A stretch of 64,000 nucleotides of DNA from Symbiodinium kawagutii (GCA_009767595.1 VSDK01017324.1:161051-225050), one strand, 5' to 3'. Positions 9,400 through 22,989 are shown, counted from the stretch's first letter. A program made the numbers and translations. The notes: generated by a model not told the origin, from the sequence alone.

Positions 9400-10800
9400 G
9401 CTTTGAAAAAGTGACAAAACAACTTGATTGTATCTATAGGACCCCTACTTGGTTTATCCATAAATACACAACATACACATATATAATTGTACATAAACAT
9501 AAATTTCCGCAGGTACATTCCGACAATTAAAAAAATAAAACCCGCACATAAACAATATACGTCGTCAATGATCCAGGGTCAACGAAAACCTTGATGCAAA
9601 TCGTTCATCTTGTTGGTGGTGGTGGGAACCATCCACGCAAACAAATTCAGTACTGATGTGTAACGCAGCACTGAATACCACCCAGAGACCCTGAGGACAT
9701 GGCTCCTGATAATTAGATGGCTGTTCACATACTTCAGATTTCTTCAACACACTCCCCGCACTTGCAGGAACCTATGTACTAGCACGAGCTCAGATGATCT
9801 CAAACCAACCTTTCGAGCCATATTCCATGAAGCCAAATAACCAATCAACCAACCAACCATCAGAGAGACATCCAAAGACATTTTGGTGTTGTTGGAGTCC
9901 ACCATTGGTTGTTGTAATGTTATTGTACTATTACCTCCCTCTCGGAGTACAGGTTCCCTAGCCAATAAGATCCAGTATGACTCATGCGATTCGAGACTGC
10001 TCTGCTCGAGCCCCGACTTTTCACACTGGCAGAAAATCCATCCTCTTGGTCCACAAACGCAGGCCTCAGAGTTGTCTACCACTGGAGGGCTGCGACCCCG
10101 GATGGACAAAGCGACATATGCTTGGCATCTGGCTGCCCCCATCTCCAAGAAGCATCATTTTGGATGACACACTAGAGCCGGGGGAGGTTGGTGTCAATCA
10201 ATACTTTCAGGTCTGGCCTCATGGGGCTTTTTGGCTATCAACCAGCAAAGTTGGGACATCATGTTGCATAAGAACCGTGACCTGAGATTGATCAGTAGGT
10301 GCTTTCGGCACATCTCTGAAAGACCATTTGACATAGTTTGACCATGTTTGACAAGCATTCCAGGTTCAATGGTTGCCACTTCTCTATATACTGCTCTTGG
10401 TTCTACTTATATGTTGTTCGCAGAATCAAATCGTTCTTGGTGCCAGCAACCAACTATTTCTGATTCCCCCCAAAAAACACACTCCAAAGCAGGGCAAGTG
10501 GCTGTTTTTCACGGTTTTCATTGGCCCCTTAGACTCAGACGCATCAATTTTGACAAGACCAATCCACGATAACTCATGTGTGATCCAAGTGTCATTTGAT
10601 GTTTGATTCAAGCATTGGATTGACCGTCTCAATTTCACCATGATTCACTTTTGGCTTGGTTAAAGTTTCCATACTAGATTGATTACAGTAATCATGACTA
10701 ATCAATCCAACTAAAATGGATTATCTATCATGATTAATCTATGATCAATCTAACTAACATAGATCATCTAGTTTACTTCGTATGGATGATCAAACTAACA
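9400..10800. other. No convincing gene
   Basis: Several overlapping frames are open between 9744 and 10285 on both strands, but none shows a domain or consistent splice sites. The remainder is AT-rich. Confidence 0.4.
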
Positions 10801-10818
10801 TCTGTTGACTGACCATAC

Positions 10819-10923
10819 CGCCGTCCAGTGGCGAAGCTTCAAACAGCAAGGCCCGCAGAGCCCCTCTTTGGAGCTCCTTCGTCACGTTGACCTCCGAAGC
10901 GGCGACCGTCGGTGCCAGTCTCA
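10819..10923 (-). CDS. Exon, unrecognised
   Basis: A GC-rich island between a CTCCAG acceptor and a GGCG|GTATGG donor gives a clean Ala/Leu-rich helical peptide containing VTKELQRGALRALLFEASP. It lies about 540 bases 3' of the last exportin exon. Its phase does not match that exon, so it is probably the next gene. Confidence 0.4.
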
Positions 10924-10954
10924 CTGGAGTAGCTACAAGGTGAGGCCCCTTACT

Positions 10955-11064
10955 TGGATGTGCAGCTGGGGTTATAACCATGGTGAGTTACGCCCTATAA
11001 GGTAGCTGAACTAACCCCTGGAAACCATGGTTGGTAACCACTTACTAAGTGGGGGTGCACATCC
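10955..11064. mobile_element. Family C TIR element
   Basis: Termini GGATGTGCA and TGCACATCC, with inner blocks GCTGGGGTTATAACCATGG and ACCACTTACTAAGTGGGGG. The second copy, inverted, is at 20833-20934. From 11065 to 11390 nothing else is evident. Confidence 0.8.
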
Positions 11065-11389
11065 ATGGCAGGCTAGCTAACTAGCGTAACTACTAGCTTC
11101 AAGTAGTTCCAGTGGTGCTTAGTTGGCTAAGTTGGTTTAGAACTAGCGTAACTACTAGGCACATGGTAGATGTAACCATAGTTAAATGGCTGAACCAACT
11201 TTGAACGTTTGGGGGCCCCACCTTGTATTGGAGACCACCAACGGGTTGACGCTGGAGGTGCTGGATGCTGTGGATATTGGTTTACTACGGTTTACTCGGG
11301 GTGATAAGATATATCGATGTATATCTACTGCTATTACCAGCTGTTGGGGTAGATTGGTGGACACTGGTTCATACACCATCCACCTGTTC

Positions 11390-11390
<1 letters not shown>

Positions 11391-11433
<43 letters not shown>

Positions 11434-11434
11434 C
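11391..11434. repeat. (TTG)n microsatellite
   Basis: About 14 TTG units 3' of the exportin gene. Confidence 0.95.
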
Positions 11435-11465
11435 ATATTGCTAGCAAAGCTGCAACTGGAAGGCT

Positions 11466-14400
11466 TCATGTTTCATTGAAACATTCCAGTTCAAGTGGGA
11501 AGAGCAGCCATGAGATCCAAAAGAAGTGGCGCCCTACTTGACGCGTTGCAGAGAACCAGTGTTGCTGGGAAAATGTTTGCGCCTTCTTCTCATCTAGCAG
11601 GGTAGCCAGCAAAGTGTCCACATCGTCTTGGCTGGTATTTGGCATCTCCGCCAAAACCCGCAAGGCCTGTCACTTACCAAAGGGAACGACTTTTTGGGAA
11701 AAAATTGGCTGCTTTCTCACTTTGACTTGCCGAGCTAGCTACTGGGTTGAGTCATAGCGACTAGCTACTGATGAGCTAGCTGAGGGATAGCCACAAGATA
11801 GCAAATGACTATGATATACCAGCAGTCATCAGAGAGGTCACTGTTATGTTTCTATGATCAAGTCATCTTTTTTGCAAGTTTCTGCGTGGCAAAGTGCCAC
11901 ATGATGCTATGCGTTCCACGACCAGCCTCCACAAGAGGTGGAGCAAGGTAAAGTTGGGCCGCTTCAGCTGTGAGCTCCAGTTTTTGACACTGCAGTTTGA
12001 AAAGACGCACCAAGGTCATCAACGCCGTGAAGATTGGAAAGGTCGACTCGCACACCAGAGTTGATGGACCACGCTTAGCTTCTACCCACGCAGCGGCTGA
12101 AAAACTGTTCCAGGGATGCCGCACGATGCCTTCCAACAGGCTTCCACTCAAGGCCTCCGGAAACTGCTGAGACAGTGGTCGAGTTGCCAGGGTACACACC
12201 GGCTGAATCACGCCCTTGGGAATCAGCCGCAGAACATCACTGGCAGTGTGGAGGATCTCTCCTACCTCAGGTGATCGATTTCCTGTTCCCAAGGATAGGC
12301 TGGACAGATCTTCCCCTTGGATCGTCATGTTCCACAGCTGTGCACACCAGGCAGCCAGCCCCACCAACGCCCTGGACACCGTCTCGTGGTCCGGGATCAA
12401 CAGCAGATCCGCCAAGAAACCCAGCAGGGCTTCCCGCAGCGACTTCTCTCGCATCATGGCCAGGACCAAGGCAGGCCGGGGCTGGCGCGGCGCGCCCTTC
12501 GTGTCGGTCTCCATCTCAGTCACCTGAGGCTGATCAGTGCCATGGGTGAACCACATGGCCTATCAACATTCTGCCACTTCCAAGTTGTCTATAGCGAAAT
12601 ATTGCGCGAAAGAATCGCAATCTTGATAGAAGTCTTCAAACATCACTTTGACTGCGCAAATTCTCATCTTGGATAATCAGATTATGAAGACCCAAACGGC
12701 CCAAAAGCTTATGGAAATGGACCCGCACCCCGGTCCTTCTCGCCACCATCATCCTCATCCAGGGCTGAAAAGCGGTTCTTGTTGCGATTTTTTCGCTTCT
12801 TTCGTGGGTTGGAAGCTGGCACAGGCGCACTGTGGGCAGCCCTTTTCTTGGACAAAAAATTGCTCGGAGGATCATCCAACTGACTCGCCTGCGGCAAATC
12901 CGTACCTGGTGAAGCAATCTTGTGCTCCGGTGACCAGTCTCTTCAATAAACCCATCGATTCTCCAGGCATTAAACGTATCATCTCATGTCATTCTATCCA
13001 TTTTATTCCCAAACAGCACATCGCCAAACAAACAGTTCTCTTCGAAAAACGACCACCTTGCCCCATGCTAGACATGCTAGGTGATGCTGCGTGCAATCGA
13101 GACACCTACAAAAGCAGCCATCATTTGGCTACAGGTTCGTGTAAAAGACACCACTGAGGAAGCGTGTGCAGGCTCCAGTTTGTCAAATCTGGGGAGAGGA
13201 TCTGGTGCTGCCCCAGTTTTTCCTGGTGACTTCAAGCCCCAGAACTCTCTCAACAAAGAAGAACTTGCAGATAGCAGTGTGGGCATGTAGAGTTTGCTCA
13301 CACGGGCAACCACAGGATCGTTCAGATGGCTCTGACTTCTCACCACTGGGAAGAAAATCTCTCGCAGGAGGAGCTCCGCAACATGAGGTCGCCTTTGGCA
13401 TGTGGCTGGTATTGACAAGCATCAAATAAGTAGCCTGCTTCCAGCTCCACCACGTGGTTTCTTCTTACAAAAGGTAGGATCATCAAACGTTGGACACCCC
13501 AAGTTGTGAGATAGATCAAATCTGCCCATCTAGTGCAATCTAGCCATCATTAGCTATCAATCAACCAATGTCAACATATCTTGACCATTCAGTGTAGCCA
13601 TCTCACTTAACCATCCAAACATGTTCAAAGTCCATCCGAGCTGCACATTGCGCAGAGTTTCTGCGGTATCCTTCAACCACTGCGAACTGTTTGGCAACTC
13701 CCAAAAGCTCTTGAAGGCCAAGCAGGCCTACAGCAATGCATCCGATAGATCAGGGGGTTCATAGTAAATGGTTGATGAATGCGGCTTTGACATTATTTGG
13801 AATCGTGATGATATTAGTTAATCAAGGTGATTATATAGGCTAATCATGGTTACAATGTAAGAACACTAAAATCATGGCCGATTGTGAGTATAATGACTCA
13901 TGACCATCAATCATGGTAGTAACTAGTTGTGACCATGGCTGATAATGATCATAATGACCATCAATCATGGCTATAACTATAGTTATAAGTTATAACCATT
14001 AATGGTCCATCATAGATCGAAAAATCAGCAAACGAAATTCCCGGCTTGGTCCCTTTCAACAGTGTGGTGGTTAACCAGCGACAAGCGAGAGGGGACAATA
14101 TCTCAATGCGCCAACAACGATCAAACAATCATGTCCAGCTGTAAATCAACCCCGCAAATGGAAAAAACACGAGTCATTTACATGGCAACATTGAGGGGTG
14201 GTTGATATAATGTGCTTCGTCAATATAAATCTACGATTACAGTATCAGCAAGAGTAACGAAGTACTCATGTTGCCGTTCACCTACACGAGACACAACAGC
14301 ACGCAGCCCTAGAACTAACCGCGGCCTTGGCTGCTTTTGCCGCCAGCGAACGGAACTCGTACAAGACCGCACGGATGGCACTTGCGAGTTTGGGATCAAT

Positions 14401-17400
14401 TCCACCTCCAACACAGCAAAGAAGAAGGCCAGCGGGTGGTTTCCAAAATGTATCAAGTCACCGTCAACTTGTTAAAACGTGTTTGAGCTCGGATCATTTT
14501 GCTGAGTTTGTAACAAGAATCGCCATCTTCTGCACATCTTCTGCACATCTGCCGCGCAGATCTGCCACTCAGTTCCGTTCATTTCCCAAGTGGCCCACGT
14601 CGCACCAGCCCTCCCTGCCTGAGAAATGCTTGGCCAGGTCCTCCTCCTCCTCTGGGCTCAGGTTCCGGCCAGTCATGGCATCAATCTCCGTCCGACATGG
14701 CACCAGCACCAAGACGCGTAGCATCGGATTGTCGCTGCCCGCAGCAAATACCTGGGGCGTCCCAAGCCCTATTGGTCATTTGTTTCTGATGATTTCTGAT
14801 GGTTTTTGATGATTTCTGATGGTTTCTGGCAACGAGAGCGCGGCTTTTCAAGTTGCAGTCCCAAGGGTGGTGATTTCGGAGGTTCTGAGACTGAATCGAA
14901 GGAAAAAAAACACTCCGAACGTTTGCGAGCCACAAACCCTGCTCTCAAGAGAACCTCCATAGAGCTGGCAAAGCAAAGTATAAAGTATATCATTGCTCAA
15001 CTCGTTGCTCAACGGTTCAAAAACATTTTTCACTCAGTTCCCAAGAAACTTTGTCTCATCTCAATTTCAAATCTCTAGGTCTCGAGAAACTAACTTCTTG
15101 ATCATATCGTGGGAAGGCTGAGTTTGGAATCCTCATTGGCTGGTGCCATCCTGTGATGCTGATTGCACATAGCCACGGATACCCAGAATCTCCGAAAAGG
15201 GGTTCTACCACAATATCGCTAAGTTGCCACAGCTGGGAAAAAAAACACCCAAACAAGCCACCAATTTGAAGAAACACCCACACAAACCCACACACGCGAA
15301 AAAGATAGGGCAAGATAAAGCAAGAAACAAACCAAAGCAACTCAATGGTAGATCCAATATTGAATCTTGAATCAGAATTTCAACTATTTTTGACAAGATT
15401 GATCAAAATTTAGTCTAAAGTCAGAAACGATATAGAAAAATTGGTGATGATGGATGATGATGGCTTATTCTGGCTTATTGATGTCATTTAACGTCATATT
15501 GGTCCAACATTGGTCCAACATCGGTCGATCCCTTCACGGCGATCTCCAAGGCGCATAGAGATGGCAGAGCGCTTGCAGCAGCCGAAAGATCCCCGGAGCC
15601 CAGTCTGTCACGATGCCATCCGCCAGTGCCTCGCTCCAGGAGCTGGTCCGAGAGACGGCACCAAAGGTGGAGAGCATCGTTTTCACCTGGCACTGCCATG
15701 CGAAGAGATGGGAAAAGTAGTTGATGATAGTGGTTAATAATGGTTGATAATGGTTACTTAGCTGAATTATGGTTCATTTAAAAAGTAATGGTTGATAATG
15801 GTTAATAGTTAACAGTGGTTCGTAATCCGAAATTGTATATGTTTAAAATTGGTTGATCATAATGGTTCACAATAGTACGAGTACAATAGTGCCTACTGGC
15901 TAATGATGGTTCCTCATGCTTCTCAATGTATGAATGACTGGAATGTGTGATACATGAGCAAGGCTGTAGACTTGCGAATGCCCCAACTAGAATGACATTT
16001 CCATCATGAGAATCAAATCGACAATCCGATCGTAAAAAAAACAGCTCTAAACAGCTTCCCTTGACACTTCCAGTTCCTCCCAGCTAAGGTCCCTACGTCT
16101 CTCAGCTTCCCCAGTCCAGCTGCTTGACTTTCCTCTGACCAGGAGGCCCCAGGCGGGCCCACCGCAGTCGCTGCATGCGCCACAACTTCCAGCAGCGCTT
16201 GGGGACTGGCAGCCTGCACCAACTCATTGGCATGCCAGGATGCGGTCACCTGGCCGGTGACTGCTGCTGTCAGTAATGCTTCGTGACCTGAGCATGGCAG
16301 TATGGTAATGTAGGGTATATAGTGCTTGGTATGGCCATGTGTAATGGTTGATGATAAGGTTTCTACGGGTTCATTGATGGGTATTAATGATGGTTGGTTT
16401 GTACATGTTCATAGATACCCAATTTTTAACCATGATGGTTGTTTATACATGTTTATCGTTGGTCAATGATGCTTGTTGATGCTGGTTTATCCTGGATGAT
16501 GGCTAAGGCTGAGCCTCAGCACTTCAACATGCACTGATCATCCTTGTCCAACTCATGCTGCGAAACGCCCTGACCCATGGCAGCACCCCGGACCTTGCCT
16601 GCTCCATGATGCCATGAACGAGTTGGACCTTCCTAGGTCTTTCCAGATCTTCACAAGCAGCAACTGCCAGCATGAGAGCTTCAACCAATTTACCTTAGCT
16701 ATGCAGCTCGTACCGTGGCATGGTCTCATTCCCGGCAATGCTGCGGAGGTGCATCAATCTGTGAAACTATAAAAATCTGTAAATATTTTGAAGCATCCCA
16801 GGGAACTGTTTGGTTGCCACTGCCCTATGCGTGATATCCTGAACACTCCAAGAACCTGCACAGAGCTCAGCACTTCGACTCAAAATGCGAAGAGATTCCA
16901 TGGCAAAACTTCAAACAACAGCTTCCCATGGCTTCCCATCCCTTCCCATGGCTTCAAGTCCTGAGCGTTCTCAATAGCCTTGAGGGGCTTCAGAAACTTG
17001 GAATGGCATGGAATGGCTATGTCCTTGGTACCACATCCTCGCCCCCAGTGGTACCGGGTTACTCCGTCCAGAAGCGGAGGACACCCGTTGCGCCAGGTCG
17101 TTACATTCCCCGTGCAGAGACTCCAAGTGCTGAGCCTTCAAGACACCACCTGAGCGGCTGACGGGTGCTTCAACGGTCCAACCAACTGACCAACCAACCA
17201 AGCAACCAACCAAGCAACCAACTAGCCATTGCCCTTGCGAATCCGTGCAGGTAGTGGGGGGCTTTGGTCAACACCCTGGCTTTCCAAAAAAAGAGAACAC
17301 CGGGATCCAAGGGTGTCACTTCCATCAGGATCCCAGTCACTCTTGCTGATAGCCACCAGGGTGTCCAAAGCTCGTTGCTCCAATTTGATTCCCTTCTTCA

Positions 17401-19633
17401 ATGCATCTAACCTGCGCCCTTCACGAATGTGGGTCACCACCCGAGCCAGCACCTTGCGGAGAAGCTCTTCGGACCAATGGGAGTAAAAGCCACTGCAGGC
17501 TGAAAGGAACTCCAATCTACGATGCTCAACGGCCGGATTCGACGCGGTCGTTTCAACACAGACCTGCTCCAGGAATGCTTGCATTGACTGCACCACCGAT
17601 GTCAAAAACTCTTTGGACTTCTCCTTTTCAGCTGACTTCAGCGTTGCAGTTGCTGCACTTTCCACCAATAAGATGGCACTGTCACACTCTGCAACCCAAC
17701 TCTCAGTGGATCCGCTCATGTCTTCATCTCCAGCCAATGATCTGGCCAGCAAACCTCCGGCAACACGGCACAGGGCGGCGAAGTTACATTGCTCAGGCGC
17801 GGCCCGACGGCCGATCTCACCCAACAACTCCTTGACGTGAACTCTCAAGACACCCAGCTGCTTCGATTGCACTGGTGCACCTGAAAAATCGGTTTCTAAA
17901 ATGTCGAAGCTGGCAGAGATTCTCATCCACTGGCACCACTCTGCGAAGCTTTTGCAACTTTGCTGCCCCGAAACGGGACCTAAACACCGCAGAAGCCAAG
18001 CTGACCGCTCATTGGAAAACCCATCAGCTTGCGTGGCTATACCCCCTTCGCTAAGAGCCATCTTCAAGCACAGCACGTATAGGACGCCCGTCAGTTGTTC
18101 CAGATCAATCTTCACAGTGGCGGACCAAGCGCCGGCCTTAGATACAGCGCCCAAGCCTTGCTGCACCAGGGCCACCATGGCTCTTAAGGCATCCACCTGT
18201 ATGGCAGCTGAAGGGTAACGAAGCAAATTTAGCAAGGCCAACCAGATTCGAGTCAGTTCGGCCGATGGCATCCTTGGTGGCGTTTAGATCCTTGCGAATC
18301 CATCTATATATAATCCATTCTAATCCCAAAAACAGCAAAAAATCTGAGTTTGTGGACAAGTGTAACCTAAGCATCCAAGAAAGGTTGGAAGCATTTTGCG
18401 TCGCAAGATCACAGAGCAGTCGTGCCACTTGCTGGTGTGAGTTGTAGCTGGCAGGGTCTTCGGCATCAAACTTGCAACTCCCAACCAGTTGGACAAGGAG
18501 GTCGGTGAACCTACCTGATTGGTGGTTCAGCGAATCAAAGAAAAATCACACACTCAAATTGCGTAAACAACAGAAAGCACAACAGCATAGCTACATCCAT
18601 GATTTGTTTAAAGACGCATCCATCTCAATAAAATAGATTTTTCGAGAACTCATCAACATCTACACCGCCTTACCGGCAACCCAAAAAAAATCAAAAAATC
18701 CATTGCAGCCAGCTACACAAGTCATGGCTTTCAGGGCTGTCGCTTCCTTTGCTCAACTGCAAGGCCCATTCCGCCAAGGCCGTCAACGCCAGTTCCCGCA
18801 GCTCGGAGCGCAAGCCGACCTGTTTTTAGCGTAGGATGTGAATGCAAGGGATGCCGCCTGCATCATGACCTTCCGTTGCAGTTGTTGGTTAAGTTATATT
18901 AGATCATCATGTTTGTTGTTTTGAATTGTTATGATTATCACATATTATCACCTTGTTTATTACGTTTTATCATTCAAAACCTGGCATCACATTGAAATGA
19001 GGGAGCTAATTTGTTGATAGCCATTCATGCACAAACTGATGGTGGTTTCTTAGCAATGTGAATCTATTAGTTGTACATTCCAGAGCAGTGACACTGCAAT
19101 TACATTCCGATACATCGCAGTATACCAGGCGTTTCCTGCTTTCTTGTGGCTTTACTCCTGACTCCGCAAGTGGTCTTGGTCTTGGTTTATTAAGGTGGGA
19201 CCATGGAAACCCTAAGGACACGGAGTACTCTATTCTCTAGGTTCAACTCTAGCTGATTGCCTCTGAAACATATACCACGTCCAATTTGTTGCATTGCTTT
19301 AAAATTAAAATTGCAGCTGTCCTGTTCATGCTCCTTCTCTTCCTCGTCATCGGCGTAGTCGTCTCATCACTACCACCATCAGCTGCATCATAATCATCAT
19401 AGATAGTTATCATCACCCACATCAAGATCTCATCATAATCACCATCCTTCTCATCACTTTCACCACCGCCCCGACCACCGCTCCGACCACCACCACCACC
19501 ACCACCACCACCACCACCACCACCCTCATTATTATTATCATCATCATCACCATCATCACCATGATCATCATCGTCATCATCATCATCATCATCATCGTCC
19601 TCGTCCTCGTCATCGTTGTCATCATCATCACCG

Positions 19634-19695
<62 letters not shown>

Positions 19696-19717
19696 GTCAT
19701 CATCATCATCATCATCG

Positions 19718-19759
<42 letters not shown>

Positions 19760-22700
19760 CCATGATCACCATGATCACCATCACCATCATCACCATCACC
19801 ATCACCATGATCATCGTCGTCTTCATCATCATTGTCAGCATCGCCACCGTCATCGCTATCATCACCATCATACTTGAGTTACCACATGTTACTCCTATTT
19901 GTGGCTTACCCCAGGATTGCTGGTCCATCAACTGGCAAGCACGAACCGCTACAGGATATCGGTGCCAGTGCGCTGATCCAGCACTGCACCTGAACGATCT
20001 TGTCGAAATGGTTCTTCAGCAGCAGCTTCACCGTAACAGCGTGCGGCAAGGCCCGACAGAGCTGTAAGACCTCACCTGAGCGGCACGTTGATGATGGTGA
20101 GTGGAAAATGATGAACGTTAATAGTTAATGGCTGATGGTTAATCATGGGGGAATAAGCAGGTCAAGGATCAATAGTGGTTAATGATGGCTGATAGCTGTT
20201 GATGGTGCCTAATAGTGGTTGATGATGGTTCATAGTTGCTTCTCTCGAATCATCCGGCTAGTGTTGCATAAGCATGGCTGATCCTGACAAAACACTGGAT
20301 CATGGCAACAATAGAGCGTCATTTAGTATCACAAACAACAACCAACACCCCATGATGTCAAGATTATGGCATTGTCCATGAAGAGTGCCCCAAACATCAA
20401 AAAACTTGTGATCATCGTCGGGGCAACCAACCAGCTTGAGGGTAGACCATGGGTACACCATATGTGGACAATCCCATCTGAAGAACTCTGGTTGCTTGTG
20501 GGCACCAGTGAAGTATTGGCTTTCCATCGTGAATTGATACAATAATGTCTTATCAATAATTAACAACGCATCAACTTCTGAAAGCAGTATCATCTGATTT
20601 GACGAGAGATATTCTTGCCAAATAAGCTCGTCCTCCCTTTGTTTCCAAAATCATCCCAATGTTGTCCCATTTTGAACTCTATCGTTTTCGGACCCAAGAG
20701 ACGGTTCGATCATCAGTAACTATCAACGCACTTTCCATCCTTCCCGTCAGTTGCAAAGCGATCCGATCTTGAAAGCGTGGTTGCAGACGGATTATCATAT
20801 GCTGTCGACTGGTATGATTGGTCTCATTACTTGGATGTGCACCCCCACTTAGTAAGTGGTCACCAACCACGATTTCCAGTTATAAGCTACGTTATAGGGC
20901 TTATAACCATTGTTATAACCCCAGCTGCACATCCAGTCGTACCGCCAGTGAAATGTCCAGTTCAGGCTGTCGCTTTGCGACTCCACATCCAGGCAGGTGA
21001 CGCAGGACCCTCCCATCAGCCCCGAAGCTTTGCAAAGATTGCTGCAAGCTCGCGACAAAGATGGGTGCCTCCAGCTGAAGGGCGTGGGGGGCTGGAAACA
21101 GATTCACCAAGGAACCAACCAGAACCCGCCATAACTAAGCAGCCAACCATGGTTCATAAGGATGATGAAGGTTAATGTAGTTCATGACCTACTGACCGTT
21201 CCATAATACTGTAGGCTGGCAATATAGAGTATGTGTGTCTGTGTTGGAAAAATGCTGATCTTATCTCAATCTCTTGCTACAAATGCGTCTCAGGACTTAG
21301 AACATGATCCAATTCAACCATTGTTAACCATCATTAATCAATTGTCATGTTCCATTCATTATCGATATCAGTCATCACCAGTCATCACCAGTCATCAGTC
21401 CCTCATGGTAACCCGAAGCTGCACCTCCGGCGGTTCCTGAAAATATTTTCCAATGCCCTGGGCAATGTCGCGACGCCGCGCTGCAGAGAGGTCCTTGGAA
21501 TCTTCGCCTAAGCATTCGGCCAGGCGCGTCCAGATGGCCAGGTGGAGCAGGGTGGAGCCCAGCGAGGGTCGACTCTCAAGGAGAGCTTGGCTTAGCTCAG
21601 GCCACGCATTGGGCCACTCCACTTTGGCCACTGCCACCACGACATCCGCAAATTTGCCCCGGACAAACACCGGGACCGGCTCCCAGTTGGCCCCGAAGGT
21701 TTGGATCAACCAAACTTTCAGGGCCAGCCATTCGGAAGGAAACTCATGTCGTGCTTTTGGTTGGACCCAGCTCAGTATCAACTTCAAAGCAAAATGTTGC
21801 ACGGCTGGTTGCTGGGCAGTGGCCAGAGTCATCACATGTTGTAAGGCGCCAGGAGATTCACGACATAACCTGGGAAGGATCACTGAAGCTGGATGTGACA
21901 TCAACGCAAAAGGAACCAATATCAACTAGCAGAAATCACAAATCATGGTGGTTGGTATAATGATCTACAGCTGCGCGGTTCAAACATAAAACCACATTCA
22001 TGGCTATAGGAGAGATTGAAATACATTGAAATACTCCTGCTTTGCTATTCCGCTGATTCCTGACGCTGATCTGGTCATCTAGAATCCGGCAATTTCCCTT
22101 TCATGAGTCCAATGATGCTTAGCAAATCATCCCATCCTTGAGTCCAATCAATCTCTGCAGGTGTCCCGGCCGACGGCCTCGGTGCCACCTCTGGCACCAA
22201 CTCACCCATGGACTAGAGCGTGTATATCTGCATATACATATATTTATGGATATATAGTTATATGATATACTACAATTATCATTCACTATAGAGAGAGAGA
22301 GAGATCATGTCTATCATATATGTAAGGCTATCACGTATTCATGTCTACATTATTAAATATAAGTATTTCTCTGTACCAGTAGATATTGCAAGTATATACA
22401 CAACATTGCATCACTTCCTCATGGCTGTTATGGTCCAGATTTCCTGATGTCACGTGGCCGCAGCTCCAACTTATCCAAGTGATCCGTAAGTCGGGCCCTT
22501 TGGTACCAATGATCCTCATGGAATCATTGTTGATTAGTTTATTGGGTGGGGTGTGCCACGAATGCTAAATTGGACCATGATTCCATATAGCTGACAATTC
22601 TTGTGTCCTCAATGCATGGAACACGAATGATCAAAGAACCGTTTCTACAACTATTGGTTTGGCAACAATGGTACCCCAAGTGCCAGTTGATGCTGCTGGT

Positions 22701-22989
22701 ACCCCATGCAGTTGTTGTAATCACATTACAGTACATTACATTACATTTACATTTACATTTACATTTACATTCATTTGCTTTTACATTTACCATTTACATT
22801 ACAAATAGGAAAGACATGCATCTTTTCTCTACAACGAATCTGTTTCCACTCTCCACTCTCCAGACCCAAGGCTTGGTCAAGGTACCGACTGAGTTGGTCA
22901 AAGAGTTCCAGCGCTTCCTGCAGTTTCTTCGGGTCATCGATGGCCACTGCCTGCGGCACGCGCTCCAAAAGCGCCAGGGCAGTCGCCAT
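11466..22989 (-). CDS. XPO5: Exportin-5-like (HASTY/MSN5 type) nuclear export receptor, 18 exons
   Basis: Predicted exons are 22989-22886, 21869-21413, 21068-20943, 20070-19990, 18819-18719, 18510-18367, 18272-17320, 17149-17063, 16693-16587, 16249-16097, 15686 to about 15520, 14751-14619, 14405-14320, 13727-13642, 13392-13110, 12888-12736, 12523-11933 and 11666-11466. They total about 1330 codons and the exportin-5 family is about 1200. All phases agree except at the exon near 15.5 kb, where a small exon may be missing. Collinear landmarks include QHFALKLILSW and RRRDI (N-terminal repeats), KLVEALMLAVAACEDLERP, FRLLQALCHLYAP and VLAEMPNTSQDDVDTLLATL near the C-terminus. The family forms a HEAT-repeat ring that exports cargo, such as pre-miRNA or proteins, with RanGTP. 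The initiator ATG is in CCCATGGCG. The last exon may end at TGA 11466 or splice at a GTAGGG near 11540. Confidence 0.87.
12736..12888 (-). CDS. XPO5: Exportin-5 exon encoding a basic, disordered insert
   Basis: This is one exon of the exportin gene. It encodes a charged low-complexity loop with FLSKKRAAHS, NPRKKRKNRNKNRF and an acidic ALDEDDGGEKD tail. Its position between the helical exons matches the acidic or disordered loop present in animal exportin-5. The basic clusters resemble nuclear localisation signals. The exon starts after GCAG|G and I infer a GA donor after GAAAAG. Confidence 0.65.
19330..19880. repeat. Large CAT/CAC compound microsatellite in an exportin intron
   Basis: About 400 bases of nearly uninterrupted CAT (with CAC, CGT and CAT-GAT variants) fill the intron between the exons at 19990 and 18819. 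The long frames on both strands are poly-Ile/Met/Val artefacts. Confidence 0.95.
20071..20832. other. Exportin intron sequence, no additional exon recognised
   Basis: AT-rich with GGTTAATGATGGTT-type low complexity. An open minus frame at 20300-20593 shows no family resemblance and is not needed by the exportin alignment. Confidence 0.5.
20833..20934. mobile_element. Family C TIR element, inverted
   Basis: Termini GGATGTGCACCCCCACTTAG and CCCAGCTGCACATCC. It begins about 8 bases inside the intron donor at 20942 (GTACGACT) of the exportin gene. Confidence 0.8.
22100..22216 (-). CDS. Exon-like island inside exportin intron 1
   Basis: In the minus sense it encodes GELVPEVAPRPSAGTPAEID and continues WTQGWDDLLSIIGLMKG, which has real-protein composition. 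Exportin exons 1 and 2 already join in phase and collinearly without it. It may be an alternative exon, an exon of an overlapping transcript, or a remnant. Confidence 0.35.
22724..22800. repeat. TACATT / TTTACA tandem repeat
   Basis: Six-base units TTACAT and TTTACA in tandem, in exportin intron sequence next to exon 1. Confidence 0.9.

Noticed and set aside
9232..9530. Poly-Val, poly-Gly and poly-Thr frames
   Set aside because: Translation of the (GGT)n run.
18138..18428. Minus frame resembling an exportin-6-type N-terminus (a second exportin gene start)
   Set aside because: The stretch reads through an AT-rich intron. Exportin-5 exons 18510-18367 and 18272-17320 join in phase by a GT donor and an AG|G acceptor and remain collinear with exportin-5.
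19422..20067. Long poly-Met/Ile/Val reading frames on both strands
   Set aside because: Translation of a CAT microsatellite in all frames.
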